The notes under the pieces were generated by a model. That model saw nothing but the letters and a program-made list of their open reading frames with translations, was not told where the DNA came from and made no database searches. A stretch of 64,000 bases of DNA from Zymobacter sp047495495 (GTDB taxonomy: Bacteria > Pseudomonadota > Gammaproteobacteria > Pseudomonadales > Halomonadaceae). The number at the start of each line of letters is the position of its first letter. Position 1 is the first letter of the stretch. The stretch lies in contig NZ_CP179930.1 of assembly GCF_047495495.1 (NCBI RefSeq), positions 2,418,001 to 2,482,000 on the forward strand, in the 5' to 3' direction. This document shows positions 18,768 through 28,566 of this stretch, one piece after another. A program made the translations under genes and the position numbers.

Positions 18768-19877
18768 TCAATATTCAGAAGACTCGCCACGTCGCTGTGT
18801 TCCCAGCGTTTCGCGGATATTATCGACCACCTGGTCCTCATGAATGACGTCGCGCAGCCACTCTTCCAGCGGCATACGTCCCCAACGGATCGCACGCTCG
18901 ACGAGGTAAGGTACAGGGCTGTGCGGTTCGGTCTGCTTGAAGAACTGGGCAACACCGTTCAGCAGCTCGAAGGCTTCCTCACGCGTGCGCGGTGTCGTAC
19001 GCAGTGCCGCATGCGCGCCCGCAGTGACCGCCACTGTACTCGCCTTGTCGCTGCTGTCAGCGCTCGTGGACACGTCGGCATCTTCACTGACAACATCTTC
19101 TTCCGGTGTCAGCGTTTCACCGCGATCGGTCAGCAATCGCTCGACCAGCTGAACGCACTGCTCAAGGTGCTCACGCAGTTCGCGGAATACCGGTGCATCA
19201 TCGCCAAGCAGCTGATCCAGCGTTTCAGTCAGCAGGGCTAGCTGATCCAGACTGACCTTCACGCTCGCATGGCGGGCACGCAGGAACTCTGTCGAGGACA
19301 GCACAACGGCACGCTGGAATATCTCAGCGTTGATCTTGCCATCCTGAAGCGCCTGCTCCATCGCATCAGGGTTCTGCAGCGCCAGATTTTCCACCCAGCG
19401 GGACTCCTGATAGTGCAGCAACCCGTACTCATGCTCCTGCGTCAGTGGCAGTTCGTTGACCACCTGCGTCAGCGTGCTGTCCAACCAAGAGAAGCGAGAA
19501 AGGCGCTCTTCAGGACCGTCTTCCATCTCGGGAAACATCGTCTCCCAGTACTGAGACGACATCTTCGCCATCAGGTGAAGCCCGAAAGCTAGCCCCTCAA
19601 AGTGATCGCGATGCGCCAGCGCTTCGCACAACCAGCTGGCCAGCATCAAATCCTTACTTTGAGAGCACAGCGCTTCGGAGGTCAGCTCGATCACCTGCGG
19701 CCAGTTGGCCAGCTTGAGCTCGGTCGCCCAATCGCCTTGACTCAGGTAATCAGGGTCTGCACGGCGCGCTTCTTTGATCTCATCGAACAGAAGCGAAAAA
19801 CCTAGATCCTCGCCACAGCCACTGTCGCCAATCGGCGCCAGCAGCGCATCAAGCGCCAGCTCTTTATGTTCCTGCAT
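18768..19877 (-). CDS. tssA: TssA, T6SS cap/baseplate assembly protein
   Basis: This 369-residue protein has the ImpA/TssA N-terminal domain (LLAPIGDSGCGEDLGFS; later DWATELKLANWPQVIEL and LMLASWLCEALA). TssA primes baseplate and sheath polymerisation and can stay at the distal end of the tail. The C-terminal part is acidic with a Ser/Asp-rich linker (EDVVSEDADVSTSADSSD, about 265-285) and ends in a compact helical domain, typical of the shorter TssA classes. AGGGAG precedes the ATG. It lies about 200 bp after hcp, beyond the hcp terminator, so it may have its own promoter or depend on read-through. Confidence 0.92.
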   Translation of the reverse strand: MQEHKELALDALLAPIGDSGCGEDLGFSLLFDEIKEARRADPDYLSQGDWATELKLANWPQVIELTSEALCSQSKDLMLASWLCEALAHRDHFEGLAFGLHLMAKMSSQYWETMFPEMEDGPEERLSRFSWLDSTLTQVVNELPLTQEHEYGLLHYQESRWVENLALQNPDAMEQALQDGKINAEIFQRAVVLSSTEFLRARHASVKVSLDQLALLTETLDQLLGDDAPVFRELREHLEQCVQLVERLLTDRGETLTPEEDVVSEDADVSTSADSSDKASTVAVTAGAHAALRTTPRTREEAFELLNGVAQFFKQTEPHSPVPYLVERAIRWGRMPLEEWLRDVIHEDQVVDNIRETLGTQRRGESSEY

Positions 19878-20028
19878 GTATAGATCTCCCTGCCAACGCG
19901 TTACATCACGGCACGATTACAATGATGGGATGCTCTTCAACAACATCGACGTCAGAGCGCTGCACCAACGCACTGACGTCGACACTTTCGAAGGCCAGCG
20001 CCTTCCATTCTCTACGGATGACACAAAA

Positions 20029-20054
20029 ACAGCCATGGGTTTCCCCATGGCTGT
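20029..20054 (-). terminator. rho-independent terminator of hcp
   Basis: A perfect 11-bp stem (ACAGCCATGGG) closed by a GAAA tetraloop on the minus strand is followed by TTTTTG. It starts 20 bp after the hcp stop, and separates this highly expressed gene from tssA. Confidence 0.93.
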
Positions 20055-20073
20055 CGGCGCCACTCGTGACGAA

Positions 20074-20607
20074 TCAGGAGTAGACGCGGTTGGTCGTACG
20101 GTCCCAACCACCGGCAATGTTACCGCCACCCTGACCATCGCTGCGTTTCTGCTGCGTGTAGGTGACTTTGATGCGCGCGTAGTTGAACTTGATCAGCTCG
20201 GACGGCAGATCCTGAGCGGCATCAGCGCTGCCCGTGGATGCTTGCTGACCGGAAGCGGCCATACCTTCGATTTCGGTGGACGATACGATGACTTCTTCGA
20301 GTTTCACTTCGAGGTAACGTACCTGTTCACCACCGGCACGGTTAACGTGCAGGGTGATTTCCTTGATGTGCTGACCGCGGCAGCAGGATTCGAACAGTTT
20401 CGGCGTGGCCTTATCAAGGAACTTGCGGATGCTGAATTCGCTCAGGTTCACGCGTTCTGCAGAAGCACCACCCGCGGAGCTAGCCGTGGCAGAGGTCGTC
20501 TGGGTTGCGCCGAAATCAAAGCTCAGCAGCTCGATCCAGTCTTTGTGTTTGGAATCCAGACTTTCACCAGGAATGCCGTCAATTTTCAGATAAGCATCAA
20601 AAGCCAT
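20074..20607 (-). CDS. tssD: Hcp, T6SS inner-tube protein (TssD)
   Basis: This 177-residue protein is an Hcp1-family tube subunit: it begins MAFDAYLKIDGIPGES and contains the beta-barrel strands around KFLDKATPKLFESCCRG and ITLHVNR. Hexameric rings of Hcp stack into the tube that is propelled from the cell and carries small effectors. AAAGGGAG lies well placed before the ATG. The gene has its own 350-bp upstream region with an inverted repeat in the leader, and its own strong terminator, as expected for a tube protein needed in large amounts. Confidence 0.97.
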   Translation of the reverse strand: MAFDAYLKIDGIPGESLDSKHKDWIELLSFDFGATQTTSATASSAGGASAERVNLSEFSIRKFLDKATPKLFESCCRGQHIKEITLHVNRAGGEQVRYLEVKLEEVIVSSTEIEGMAASGQQASTGSADAAQDLPSELIKFNYARIKVTYTQQKRSDGQGGGNIAGGWDRTTNRVYS

Positions 20608-20962
20608 CTAAATACTCTCCCTTTGTTGATATTAATACTCCACTTTCGTACGCGTGGAGTTACTGCCGGATGAATGAAGCGTTATATTCAACACCAACAT
20701 GCACCGCGTGCTCTTCAGGACTGCTGATTGTTATATACCAATCCCGCCCGATAAGTCACCACATTCCCATCCCCCATGTTGATTATTTCATTGGTACAGA
20801 AAACTATCGTTACATTATCTGTATCGTTTCCCGAAAATACGAGAAGCCTGGGAATGTGCTGACCGCATATTAGCTTACTTCTTTCGACTCATTTTAACTC
20901 GAACTCAATGGCCGTTTCAGATAAACGGCCTTGAGTGTTCGGCAATGTCATCACCAACAACA
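20608..20962. other. upstream region of hcp
   Basis: There is no gene in these 355 bp between the TssM/OmpA-like gene and hcp. The region is AT-rich, as expected for a promoter. A TATAAC hexamer occurs on the minus strand near 20728-20733, but I find no convincing -35 partner and no clear sigma-54 element. An inverted repeat at 20637-20660 lies in the probable leader. Confidence 0.55.
20637..20660 (-). promoter_or_regulatory. inverted repeat in the hcp leader
   Basis: ACTCCAC and GTGGAGT form perfect 7-bp arms around a 10-bp loop, 30 to 53 bp before the hcp start. It could be an operator or a 5' mRNA hairpin that stabilises the message or controls its translation. Confidence 0.45.
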
Positions 20963-23446
20963 TCAGTCACGGTGTCGCACTTCGATTTCAACACGGCGGT
21001 TCGGTGCCAGACACTGAATCATATCGCGTCGCGACATCCCCGCATCGCACGACACTAGAGGCCTTGTATCGCCCGCACCGACGGCTTTTACCAACTCTTC
21101 CGGCACCCCTTTGCCGACCAGATACCGCTTGATGGTTTGGGCACGTTCGAGTGAAAGCTGGCGGTTGGTGGTCGCATTACCCAACGAATCAGCGAAGCCC
21201 GTAATGGTAATACGGCTGCTTGGCGTATTCACCAAACGCGTCGCAATCTGATTGAGTTGCTGTCGTCCCTGTGCCTGAAGACCGGCATAATCTGCGCGCC
21301 CGAATTCAAATAAGGTATCCGATTCCAGCGTTATCGTTTCCACTGTATTCAACGTATGTTGAAGCAGGCTGTCAATATAATTCCGCGAACTCGACAGCAG
21401 GAAATTATTATCCCTTATATGAGGGGTATCGGCCTGGGCAAGCTGTTCACTATAGAAATCTATCTGGCGTGACGCATATTTCATATCATATGCATCATTA
21501 TTGCCATTTTGATGTGGCAATACGGGATACCAGAATGCCGCCAGATGCTGTTTCAGGAATTCGACATCGACCTTTTCACGGGGATTAATCGGCATCATCT
21601 GATAAGTACGCAATGACATGCGACCAAACTGTGCCAATGCATTAGCGCTGTTGTCGATGGGGCGTGCGTTGGGTTCGACGCTGTCGATCGTGACGTGCGT
21701 ATTCAATGTCTGTGTCGTGCGCTGATAGACCGGTATGGTCGGCAACGATACCAGCGTGCGGTTCAGATCATCTTCGATCGGCGACAACATCACCGTTCGC
21801 AGACGATCGAAGTAACGCTGACGCACCAGCGGTTCGACATCATGACCACGATACAACCCCCAGCGCATCGCCATCGGCGTGCCGCTGATATGGTGACGCT
21901 CGAAATAGCCTGCAGCGGCGCTGCGCAAGGCATCCAGCGACTGCCATTGCGTGAACTGGTCGGGATGCTGAGCATCCTGCTGACGCGCGTCATCAAGGGC
22001 ATGCTGTAGGGCCAGTAGTTCATCACGATTGCGCACATAGGCATTGCCCCAGATCGCACAGGCAATGACCCCGGCGACCAACCCACAACCGATCCAGGCC
22101 AGCTTGCGTCGGTTTTCGCGACGGTTGCTGGTATAGCGTTCGACCAAGAACTGGTCGGGTAGAATGACGCTGCGAAATACGTCGGCAATCAATCCGTCGT
22201 TGCTGCTGCGAGCACCGATGGCTGACGGCCCGGGCACCACAGAGAAACGTCGCCCAATATCGCGGTCGTGAACCCCCGTCGCCGACTGCGCTTCATGCAG
22301 TGCACTGACGAAGTAGTAGCCACGCAGCAACTGGGGACGCTGGTTGACGGACGGTGTCATCAGCTGCCCCACAAACGATGACAACCGTTCTCGCAGAGCC
22401 CGCAGTTCAGGCGGAAAAGCGACCAGCGACGGATCCTGCTGCAAAACCTGCATGTCACTGTTCAGCTGCTGGTGTTCACCCTGCGAAGACCAGTAGGCAC
22501 ACAGCGAATCGAACGAGCCGGTGAAGGTATCGCCCCAACTCTGCTGCTCGAAGCCCTGATGCGGGAACGTCGCCCCCAACAGCGTGGACGGACGAGTGCG
22601 CATGATGTGCTGCTGAAAATCGACGAAACCGGGAATCAGGTCGCTTTTGGTCAGCATCAGGTAGATCGGCAGACGCGCATCGAACTGATCGCTGGTTTCC
22701 TGAATGCGCTCGCGTAGACGTTCAGCCAGCTCGCGACGCTCGGTTTCGCTGCCTTCCATGAGGTCGCCCAGACTGACCGCAACGATCAGCCCGTTCAGCG
22801 GCCGACGCGGACGGTGCGCTTTCAGAAGCGTCAGGAACGCTCGCCATTTGCCCGCTTCATGCTGATCGCTCGTGTAGCGTCCCGCCGTATCGAGCAGCAC
22901 CGCGTCGTTGCTGAAGAACCAGTCGCAGTGACGTGTACCGCCAAGACCCGCAATACGTGCCTGCTCGCGATCGGCAAAAGGGAAATCCAGCCCAGAGTGA
23001 TACACCATGGTGCTCTTGCCGACGGCAGGCTGACCAATCAACACGTACCACGGCAACTCATACAAGGCACCCTGACGATTGAACGACGGCCAGCGTTTCT
23101 TCTGCCGACGGTCACGCTGCTGCAGCCGGTCCAGCACCTTGAGCATCTGCTCGCGCAGTAGACTCACTTCTTCCCGATCGGCGGGTGCCGCATCAAGTAC
23201 CGCCTCGTCCGCGCTGTCCATCAACAGGCGTTCCAAGTTCTGCCGCTGCCCTACCCCACGGTACAGCAGCAGCACATAGACGGCCGATGCCACAACGAAC
23301 AGCAGGATACCGACCAACAGACTGTTGAGTGATGAGAACCCTAGCAGTACGCCCAGCCACCACACGAGGAAGATCGCCAGAAAAAAGCCGGCGGCCATCC
23401 AGTAGGGCTGGTATTTGAAGAACACATATTTCAGCTTGTTCATCAT
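20963..23446 (-). CDS. TssM-like (ImcF N-domain) protein with C-terminal OmpA peptidoglycan-binding domain
   Basis: This 827-residue inner-membrane protein joins two parts. The N-terminal 500 residues match TssM/IcmF: two adjacent membrane helices (about 15-60), a GTPase-like region with Walker A GQPAVGKST, DTAGRY and TKSD, and a third helix near 455-475. The long periplasmic arm of TssM is mostly missing. The last 125 residues are an OmpA/MotB-type domain (FEFGRADY; ITGFADSLGN; LSLERAQTIKRYL; APNRRVEIEV). A true full-length TssM is encoded two genes upstream. TssL of this cluster has no peptidoglycan-binding domain, so this protein probably anchors the membrane complex to the wall. It follows tagF by 24 bp and ends the main operon. 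Confidence 0.9.
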   Translation of the reverse strand: MMNKLKYVFFKYQPYWMAAGFFLAIFLVWWLGVLLGFSSLNSLLVGILLFVVASAVYVLLLYRGVGQRQNLERLLMDSADEAVLDAAPADREEVSLLREQMLKVLDRLQQRDRRQKKRWPSFNRQGALYELPWYVLIGQPAVGKSTMVYHSGLDFPFADREQARIAGLGGTRHCDWFFSNDAVLLDTAGRYTSDQHEAGKWRAFLTLLKAHRPRRPLNGLIVAVSLGDLMEGSETERRELAERLRERIQETSDQFDARLPIYLMLTKSDLIPGFVDFQQHIMRTRPSTLLGATFPHQGFEQQSWGDTFTGSFDSLCAYWSSQGEHQQLNSDMQVLQQDPSLVAFPPELRALRERLSSFVGQLMTPSVNQRPQLLRGYYFVSALHEAQSATGVHDRDIGRRFSVVPGPSAIGARSSNDGLIADVFRSVILPDQFLVERYTSNRRENRRKLAWIGCGLVAGVIACAIWGNAYVRNRDELLALQHALDDARQQDAQHPDQFTQWQSLDALRSAAAGYFERHHISGTPMAMRWGLYRGHDVEPLVRQRYFDRLRTVMLSPIEDDLNRTLVSLPTIPVYQRTTQTLNTHVTIDSVEPNARPIDNSANALAQFGRMSLRTYQMMPINPREKVDVEFLKQHLAAFWYPVLPHQNGNNDAYDMKYASRQIDFYSEQLAQADTPHIRDNNFLLSSSRNYIDSLLQHTLNTVETITLESDTLFEFGRADYAGLQAQGRQQLNQIATRLVNTPSSRITITGFADSLGNATTNRQLSLERAQTIKRYLVGKGVPEELVKAVGAGDTRPLVSCDAGMSRRDMIQCLAPNRRVEIEVRHRD

Positions 23447-23470
23447 CTCTCGATTGCCTCTTTGATGACG

Positions 23471-24391
23471 TTAGGTGCGGTCGTCATACCCGGCATAACG
23501 GGCCATGCAACGTCCAATGGACTGTCCAGGATCAGGCAGTGCCGTTTGCACCAGCGATGGCTCGAAGCGATCAAACGGTTCCAGTACATCGAAACGCTCC
23601 TGCCGCGGGGCCAGCCCGGCCAGCAGGCGGTGCACGCGCGACGTATTGCCTTGTGAAAAGGCCAGCAGACGCGGGCGCATGAAATCATGTACCAGTAACA
23701 GCAGACTCATAGGCGCCGGCGCGATTAACGTCAGCCAGTGCGTCCAGATGTCCGCCACAGGGCGCATCAACGCCTGCTCGGCAGGCAACGGCAACACCAC
23801 AGGTGGCATCGACGTCCGCTCACACAGCTGGCGCAACCCGGTCATTCTCTGCAATACCGCATTGGCGATGAACTCGGGGTAGCCCTTGCTCATGGCCTCG
23901 CTGATATCGCACAGCCTCAGCTCCTGTAGCAAGCGCGCATGCAGGCGCTGATGCAGGTTCAGATCGCCATCGTTCAACGGTCTGAGCGCCTGCAGTGCGT
24001 CGGCAAAACGCGTGGACTGCCCATGCCCGTAAATGGCGTCCTGCATGATTTCACCAGCGCAGCGCGCGTTGACTTCACACAGCGTCCACGGAGCCTGAAA
24101 GACCTCGCCCTGCACCTGGTAGGGCAAGCGCTGAAAGGTCATCAGGGGATAGCGACGCCCGGAGGCATCGCGTGAACTTGCCATCTCTCCTACCAGCCAG
24201 TGCTGGGGCGAGGCGCGAAAAAGGAAGGAGCAGCGAGGAATGCCGTCGAAGTGCATTTCCCACCGTTCCTCTTCCATCAATCGCCGTATGCCCACCTGCA
24301 GGCATTCATCGAAAGCCTGCAGATCTTCACTGGTGGCGCGGTAGCTGATGAAGTCAGCATTGCCCGGCAGTTTGCCGAAATAACCGATCAT
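23471..24391 (-). CDS. tagF: TagF, T6SS-associated protein
   Basis: This 306-residue protein starts with the TagF hallmark (MIGYFGKLPGNADFIS) and keeps the ASSRDASGRRYPL block. In Pseudomonas aeruginosa TagF represses T6SS post-translationally, independently of threonine phosphorylation, often by binding Fha. Here no Fha, PpkA or PppA gene is visible, so its partner in this system is unclear. GGGAG lies 8 bp before the ATG; tssM ends 22 bp upstream. The C-terminal 80 residues, after the conserved domain, are not recognised. Confidence 0.9.
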   Translation of the reverse strand: MIGYFGKLPGNADFISYRATSEDLQAFDECLQVGIRRLMEEERWEMHFDGIPRCSFLFRASPQHWLVGEMASSRDASGRRYPLMTFQRLPYQVQGEVFQAPWTLCEVNARCAGEIMQDAIYGHGQSTRFADALQALRPLNDGDLNLHQRLHARLLQELRLCDISEAMSKGYPEFIANAVLQRMTGLRQLCERTSMPPVVLPLPAEQALMRPVADIWTHWLTLIAPAPMSLLLLVHDFMRPRLLAFSQGNTSRVHRLLAGLAPRQERFDVLEPFDRFEPSLVQTALPDPGQSIGRCMARYAGYDDRT

Positions 24392-24412
24392 GCCATCAAC
24401 TCCCGGTCAGGG

Positions 24413-27400
24413 TCAGAGAGAAGTGCCGGTTACACCACCCAGCGCACTTTCCGCGGCCTTGCTTGCGGCATCAGTAGCGGCGCTGGTCGCCGCCTTGGTC
24501 GCGGTATCTGTGGCCTTATCCACCAGGTCGCTAACGACACTGCTGTCATTGCCTTCGTCGCTGGCCTCGGCGGCCGGTGTAGCTGCTTCGGGTGCCGCGG
24601 TGCTCAAACGCGGCATCGTCAGCGCATGCACTTTCTTAAGATCGGTCAGGCGAATGCCCCCGAAGTTGCGCACGATGAAACTGACCGGACCCGCGGGCGT
24701 CTGCCAGACGAAGCGCTGGCGTACCGCATCCACGTCCTGCACCTCTGCCGTGTCGATCATGCGCAGCAGCCCCCAGCGGGTCGGGAAGTTGGCGACCGTA
24801 TAGCGCTGGTTATCCAGCGTCGTCACTTCCAGACGTGCGCCCGGGTGCTTGAGATCGCCCGGCCAAGTGAAGTGCTGCCACGGCTGCGGGCCGTTGCGAT
24901 AATCCTGCACCTGCCCGTCCACCGTCAGCATGATCTGGGTCATGTAAGGAGACGGTTCGACCATGATCTCGAAGCCGTTCTGCGGGTCAGCCAGACTGTC
25001 GATGACGGCCCCTAAAGCGGTACCGTTGCGAATGGTTTCTTGCATGCGCGGATCGACCAGCATGTTGTCAAAGTCGCCCTCTTCAAGCGCCCCGATTTCA
25101 TCACGATTGAAGGCCACCAGACGCCCGCTGTTCGGGTCAACGAAGTCGCGCAGATCTCGGATAGAAGCTTCATTGCCCGAGTTGGCCAGCGGATAACGGT
25201 CCGCAATCTTCTGCTTCCACGGCGTATCGACGCGGTTGCCCCACGCACGCGCCAACTGCTGGCCTGCGGGCGCATACAGCGTTTCCCATGCGCGCTCGAC
25301 CGGGTCGCTGAACAGATGCTGCAACGCTTGCGGCAAGGCGGCATCAGAAATGTCGATGTTAGCCGCAATGTCGTTGCGCACGACGGTGAATTCAGTGTTG
25401 CCGTTGTTCGCCAGCGTAGCGCTGATCAGTTCCTTGCTAGCCTTACCGACATCCTGCGAGCGACGCATATTGTCGAAGCGCACTTTCAGCTGGCGCAGCT
25501 CACGCAGGTAGCGATCCATGACCGCATCCTTGTTTGCTGCTGCATCGCTACTATCGTTTTCGAACAGAGTATTGACCTGAGCGAAATGGTCAGCCAGCAC
25601 GCCGTCATGGAAGCCCGGCAAATCGCTGATCTGGCTCATACGCGCCTGAGCAATGCTGCCATCGTCACTGCTGAAGACGTCCATTGCTTTGCCCCAGAAG
25701 CCACGGGAATCCTGGCCGTTCTGTTTGTTGAGCAGTGCATTGTCGAGCGGTGCATCCCAGCGCGTGTTATCACGCACCGCAAGCATTAGCTGGCGAATCG
25801 GTGACTGCTGGGCATCACTCAGCAGCGAAAGACGCGAATTGGCTGTGTCGATGGAGTCGAAGCGACGCACACCCGTGGCCCCAAGGAAACGTTCCCATGC
25901 CTCGATGTAGTCGTGCTTGTAGCGCGCCATCAGCTGACGCACAAACGTCGTCTTGCTTTCCATCCGCTCGGCGCTGCCGCTGTCATCCAGCACCCAGTCA
26001 GTTTCGACACGCAGATCGGTCGCTGCGGCGTCGAGGATTTCACGTCGCAGATACTCATCCCACACTTTCTTGGTATAGATCGCCGGAACGCTTTCACCGG
26101 AATAGAGCAGCTGGCGGCTGTTGCCAGGCACCATGCTCGCAAGCGTCAGGCTCTGATAGCGCTGACGGACTTCCTGCTGGAACTGCAGGTATTTGCGATC
26201 GACCAACGATTGATCGTTCAGGAACCCTTTCAGGCTGAGGCGCGCACGCTCGACCAGCGCTTCATCGCGGCCCAGTGCGGGCGCATGGCGACGCTGAAGA
26301 TAGCCGGCATACACCGCTACATGGCGCTGGATATCGTCATCACTGATTGACTCACCCTGCTGCTCGGCAACGGTTTTCCACACCTGCGGCAGGGTATCGT
26401 TGACGAACCGTACGTCTTCGGCGGTCGCGTGTTTTTCCGGCTCAGCCAGAATCAGGTACAGCTTGAGTGCGTTGTAGCTTTCATCCAGCTGCGCCACTTG
26501 CTCCGGCGTCAGGCGGTTGTCGGTCAGTGCACGCGACAGTGCAGGATTGACCGCGTCACCCTCGTTGCTGCCCTGATGAAGGCTACGCAGAGAACTCAGC
26601 CCACTTTCGCGCAGATGCTGCGTACCATCGCTCAGCCCCTGCTGAAGATCACTGCGAACGCTGTTAGCCGCATCCTGAACGCGTCCCAGCGTCTGTGCCT
26701 GAACCTGCGAGCGCACATCGCCCAGCGAGGTCACACGTGCGACACCCTGTGGCTGCATCAGCTGCTCGCGGGCACGCTGGCGACCTTCACGGGTCTGCTG
26801 TGCCACACGACGAGCTGTCTTGCCATTACGAATATTGCGCGGTGCGGCCTGCTGGGACTCTGCAGCACTCTGGGTCGCCTGCGCCAGTGCATCGAGCTGA
26901 TGAAGACGGCTGGCGAGGTAGTTCGAGACCGGCACCAGCGCTTGCTGTTTCAGGCCCGTGAAATAGGCGTCTTCCACCATCGGCTGCAAACGATGCGTCG
27001 GGTCCAGTCCCAGCTCACGATCGAACGGCAGCGGTGAGCGGCTACCTCCATTGAACTGGTGAAGCTGATCCGCCAACACATTCAGGCGCTCTTCAGCGCA
27101 AGGCGATGCCTGAGTCAGCTCATCGTCCAGCTGATTCAGTGCACGGTGGTGGTGAATATAGGAGGTTGCACCCGCAGCAATGGCCGCAGTACCCACCAGC
27201 AGACCGGCCCCGAGCGTCCACGGCGACAGCGCATGCAGACGCCCACCCTGGGCGATATGGCGACTCAGGTAGCGATCAGGGAAAACCACCGAACGGAAAA
27301 CGCCCGTAATGAAGTAACGGCGCTCGCCGATGCGCGAGCCGGGATCGTTGTCCACCCAATCACCGCTGCCCTGTTCCTGCAGACCAAATGTCGTACGCAC

Positions 27401-28549
27401 ATGTTCATCAAGAATCGACGGCAGACGGTTTTCAGTCTGTAGGGCGCTGGTGAAGTACACCCCGCGCACGGCCGGTACATCCTCTTCGGCGCGCGTCGCA
27501 TCGAAGGGCGACAGGAAATCGCCCAGCACGTTGCGCAGCTCGGCCATGTAATCAGGGAAACGCAGCATGGCGTTCTCAACGCCCTGTCCCATCTGTGCAG
27601 CGCGCTGCTGAACGTGACCTTCCAGCCCCCTCATCAGCTCATCGAAGCGGCTGGGGAATACGTTGGGAATCCCTGCGTTGCGAATTTCGTCAACGGAGAA
27701 CGTCATCCCCCACGGCTGCTGGCGTGCTTCTGCATCCAGCCCGTCAAAGGTCTGCTCAAAGCCAGGCAGTAGGTCTGCCTTGCTGAAGAACAGATAGATC
27801 GGCGGCAGAGTGTGCAGCGCCTTGCGATAGCGTGAGGCACGATCGAGTAGCTGGCGTGCCAAAGCGCCGCGCTCTTCCGGTGACATGCCCAGCAAATCAG
27901 GCAGGCTGACCACCATGACCAACCCATTGATGGCCTGGCGACGCTGGCGGCGCAGCAGCTTGAGAAATTCGGAGAACTCGCTGGCAGCCTGATCGTCAGT
28001 GATATAGCGGCCCGCCGTGTCGATCATGACGGCTTCAGGGCTGAAGTACCAATCACAGGATTGTGTACCGGATTGCCCCGCCATCGCGCTTCCGCCAACA
28101 ACGCTAGCGTTCAGTCCCGCATTCCCCAGCAGGGACGTTTTGCCGGATGACGGCAGACCAATGACCAGATACCACGGCAGCTCTGACAACGCCGTCTGAC
28201 CACGACCGCCTGCAGTACGGTTGGCACGCAGGCGCTCAATGACATGCTTGAGGCGGCGGCGCAGTGCATCGTATTCGGTTTCATCGTGCTGACCGCTCAT
28301 CACACTGCGGTCCACTTCACGCTCGACCAACGATTCGATATTGCGCTCGGCGCGAATGCGACGGTACTGACGCAGCACGACTGCCAACAGCCACACGGCA
28401 CTGACCAGCGCCACGGCAATCCAGCGCGCTTCACGACCGGTTTCTGGGTAGAAGCGGAAAAGCGTCCACACGCTGGCAAGAGCGACGACAATCCACAGCG
28501 CGATCGACACGAACCAGAAGTTCTTGAGTAAACGTAAAAGGCGTTTCAT
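24413..28549 (-). CDS. tssM: TssM, IcmF-family T6SS membrane-complex protein
   Basis: This 1,378-residue inner-membrane protein forms the periplasm-spanning core with TssL and TssJ. Two membrane helices lie near residues 12-60, followed by a GTPase-like cytoplasmic domain with Walker A GLPSSGKTS and DTAGRY, a third helix (TLGAGLLVGTAAIAAGA), and a large periplasmic part ending in the TssJ-binding beta domain. Two oddities make it longer than usual: a Gln/Arg/Ala-rich insert of roughly 100 residues after the third helix, and an Ala/Thr/Asp-rich tail of about 60 residues. The start was moved 141 bp inside the longest frame to the ATG at 28549, which follows GGGGGAG and begins directly with the membrane anchor. 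It lies 17 bp after tssL. Confidence 0.95.
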   Translation of the reverse strand: MKRLLRLLKNFWFVSIALWIVVALASVWTLFRFYPETGREARWIAVALVSAVWLLAVVLRQYRRIRAERNIESLVEREVDRSVMSGQHDETEYDALRRRLKHVIERLRANRTAGGRGQTALSELPWYLVIGLPSSGKTSLLGNAGLNASVVGGSAMAGQSGTQSCDWYFSPEAVMIDTAGRYITDDQAASEFSEFLKLLRRQRRQAINGLVMVVSLPDLLGMSPEERGALARQLLDRASRYRKALHTLPPIYLFFSKADLLPGFEQTFDGLDAEARQQPWGMTFSVDEIRNAGIPNVFPSRFDELMRGLEGHVQQRAAQMGQGVENAMLRFPDYMAELRNVLGDFLSPFDATRAEEDVPAVRGVYFTSALQTENRLPSILDEHVRTTFGLQEQGSGDWVDNDPGSRIGERRYFITGVFRSVVFPDRYLSRHIAQGGRLHALSPWTLGAGLLVGTAAIAAGATSYIHHHRALNQLDDELTQASPCAEERLNVLADQLHQFNGGSRSPLPFDRELGLDPTHRLQPMVEDAYFTGLKQQALVPVSNYLASRLHQLDALAQATQSAAESQQAAPRNIRNGKTARRVAQQTREGRQRAREQLMQPQGVARVTSLGDVRSQVQAQTLGRVQDAANSVRSDLQQGLSDGTQHLRESGLSSLRSLHQGSNEGDAVNPALSRALTDNRLTPEQVAQLDESYNALKLYLILAEPEKHATAEDVRFVNDTLPQVWKTVAEQQGESISDDDIQRHVAVYAGYLQRRHAPALGRDEALVERARLSLKGFLNDQSLVDRKYLQFQQEVRQRYQSLTLASMVPGNSRQLLYSGESVPAIYTKKVWDEYLRREILDAAATDLRVETDWVLDDSGSAERMESKTTFVRQLMARYKHDYIEAWERFLGATGVRRFDSIDTANSRLSLLSDAQQSPIRQLMLAVRDNTRWDAPLDNALLNKQNGQDSRGFWGKAMDVFSSDDGSIAQARMSQISDLPGFHDGVLADHFAQVNTLFENDSSDAAANKDAVMDRYLRELRQLKVRFDNMRRSQDVGKASKELISATLANNGNTEFTVVRNDIAANIDISDAALPQALQHLFSDPVERAWETLYAPAGQQLARAWGNRVDTPWKQKIADRYPLANSGNEASIRDLRDFVDPNSGRLVAFNRDEIGALEEGDFDNMLVDPRMQETIRNGTALGAVIDSLADPQNGFEIMVEPSPYMTQIMLTVDGQVQDYRNGPQPWQHFTWPGDLKHPGARLEVTTLDNQRYTVANFPTRWGLLRMIDTAEVQDVDAVRQRFVWQTPAGPVSFIVRNFGGIRLTDLKKVHALTMPRLSTAAPEAATPAAEASDEGNDSSVVSDLVDKATDTATKAATSAATDAASKAAESALGGVTGTSL

Positions 28550-28566
28550 TCGAATTCGACTCCCCC

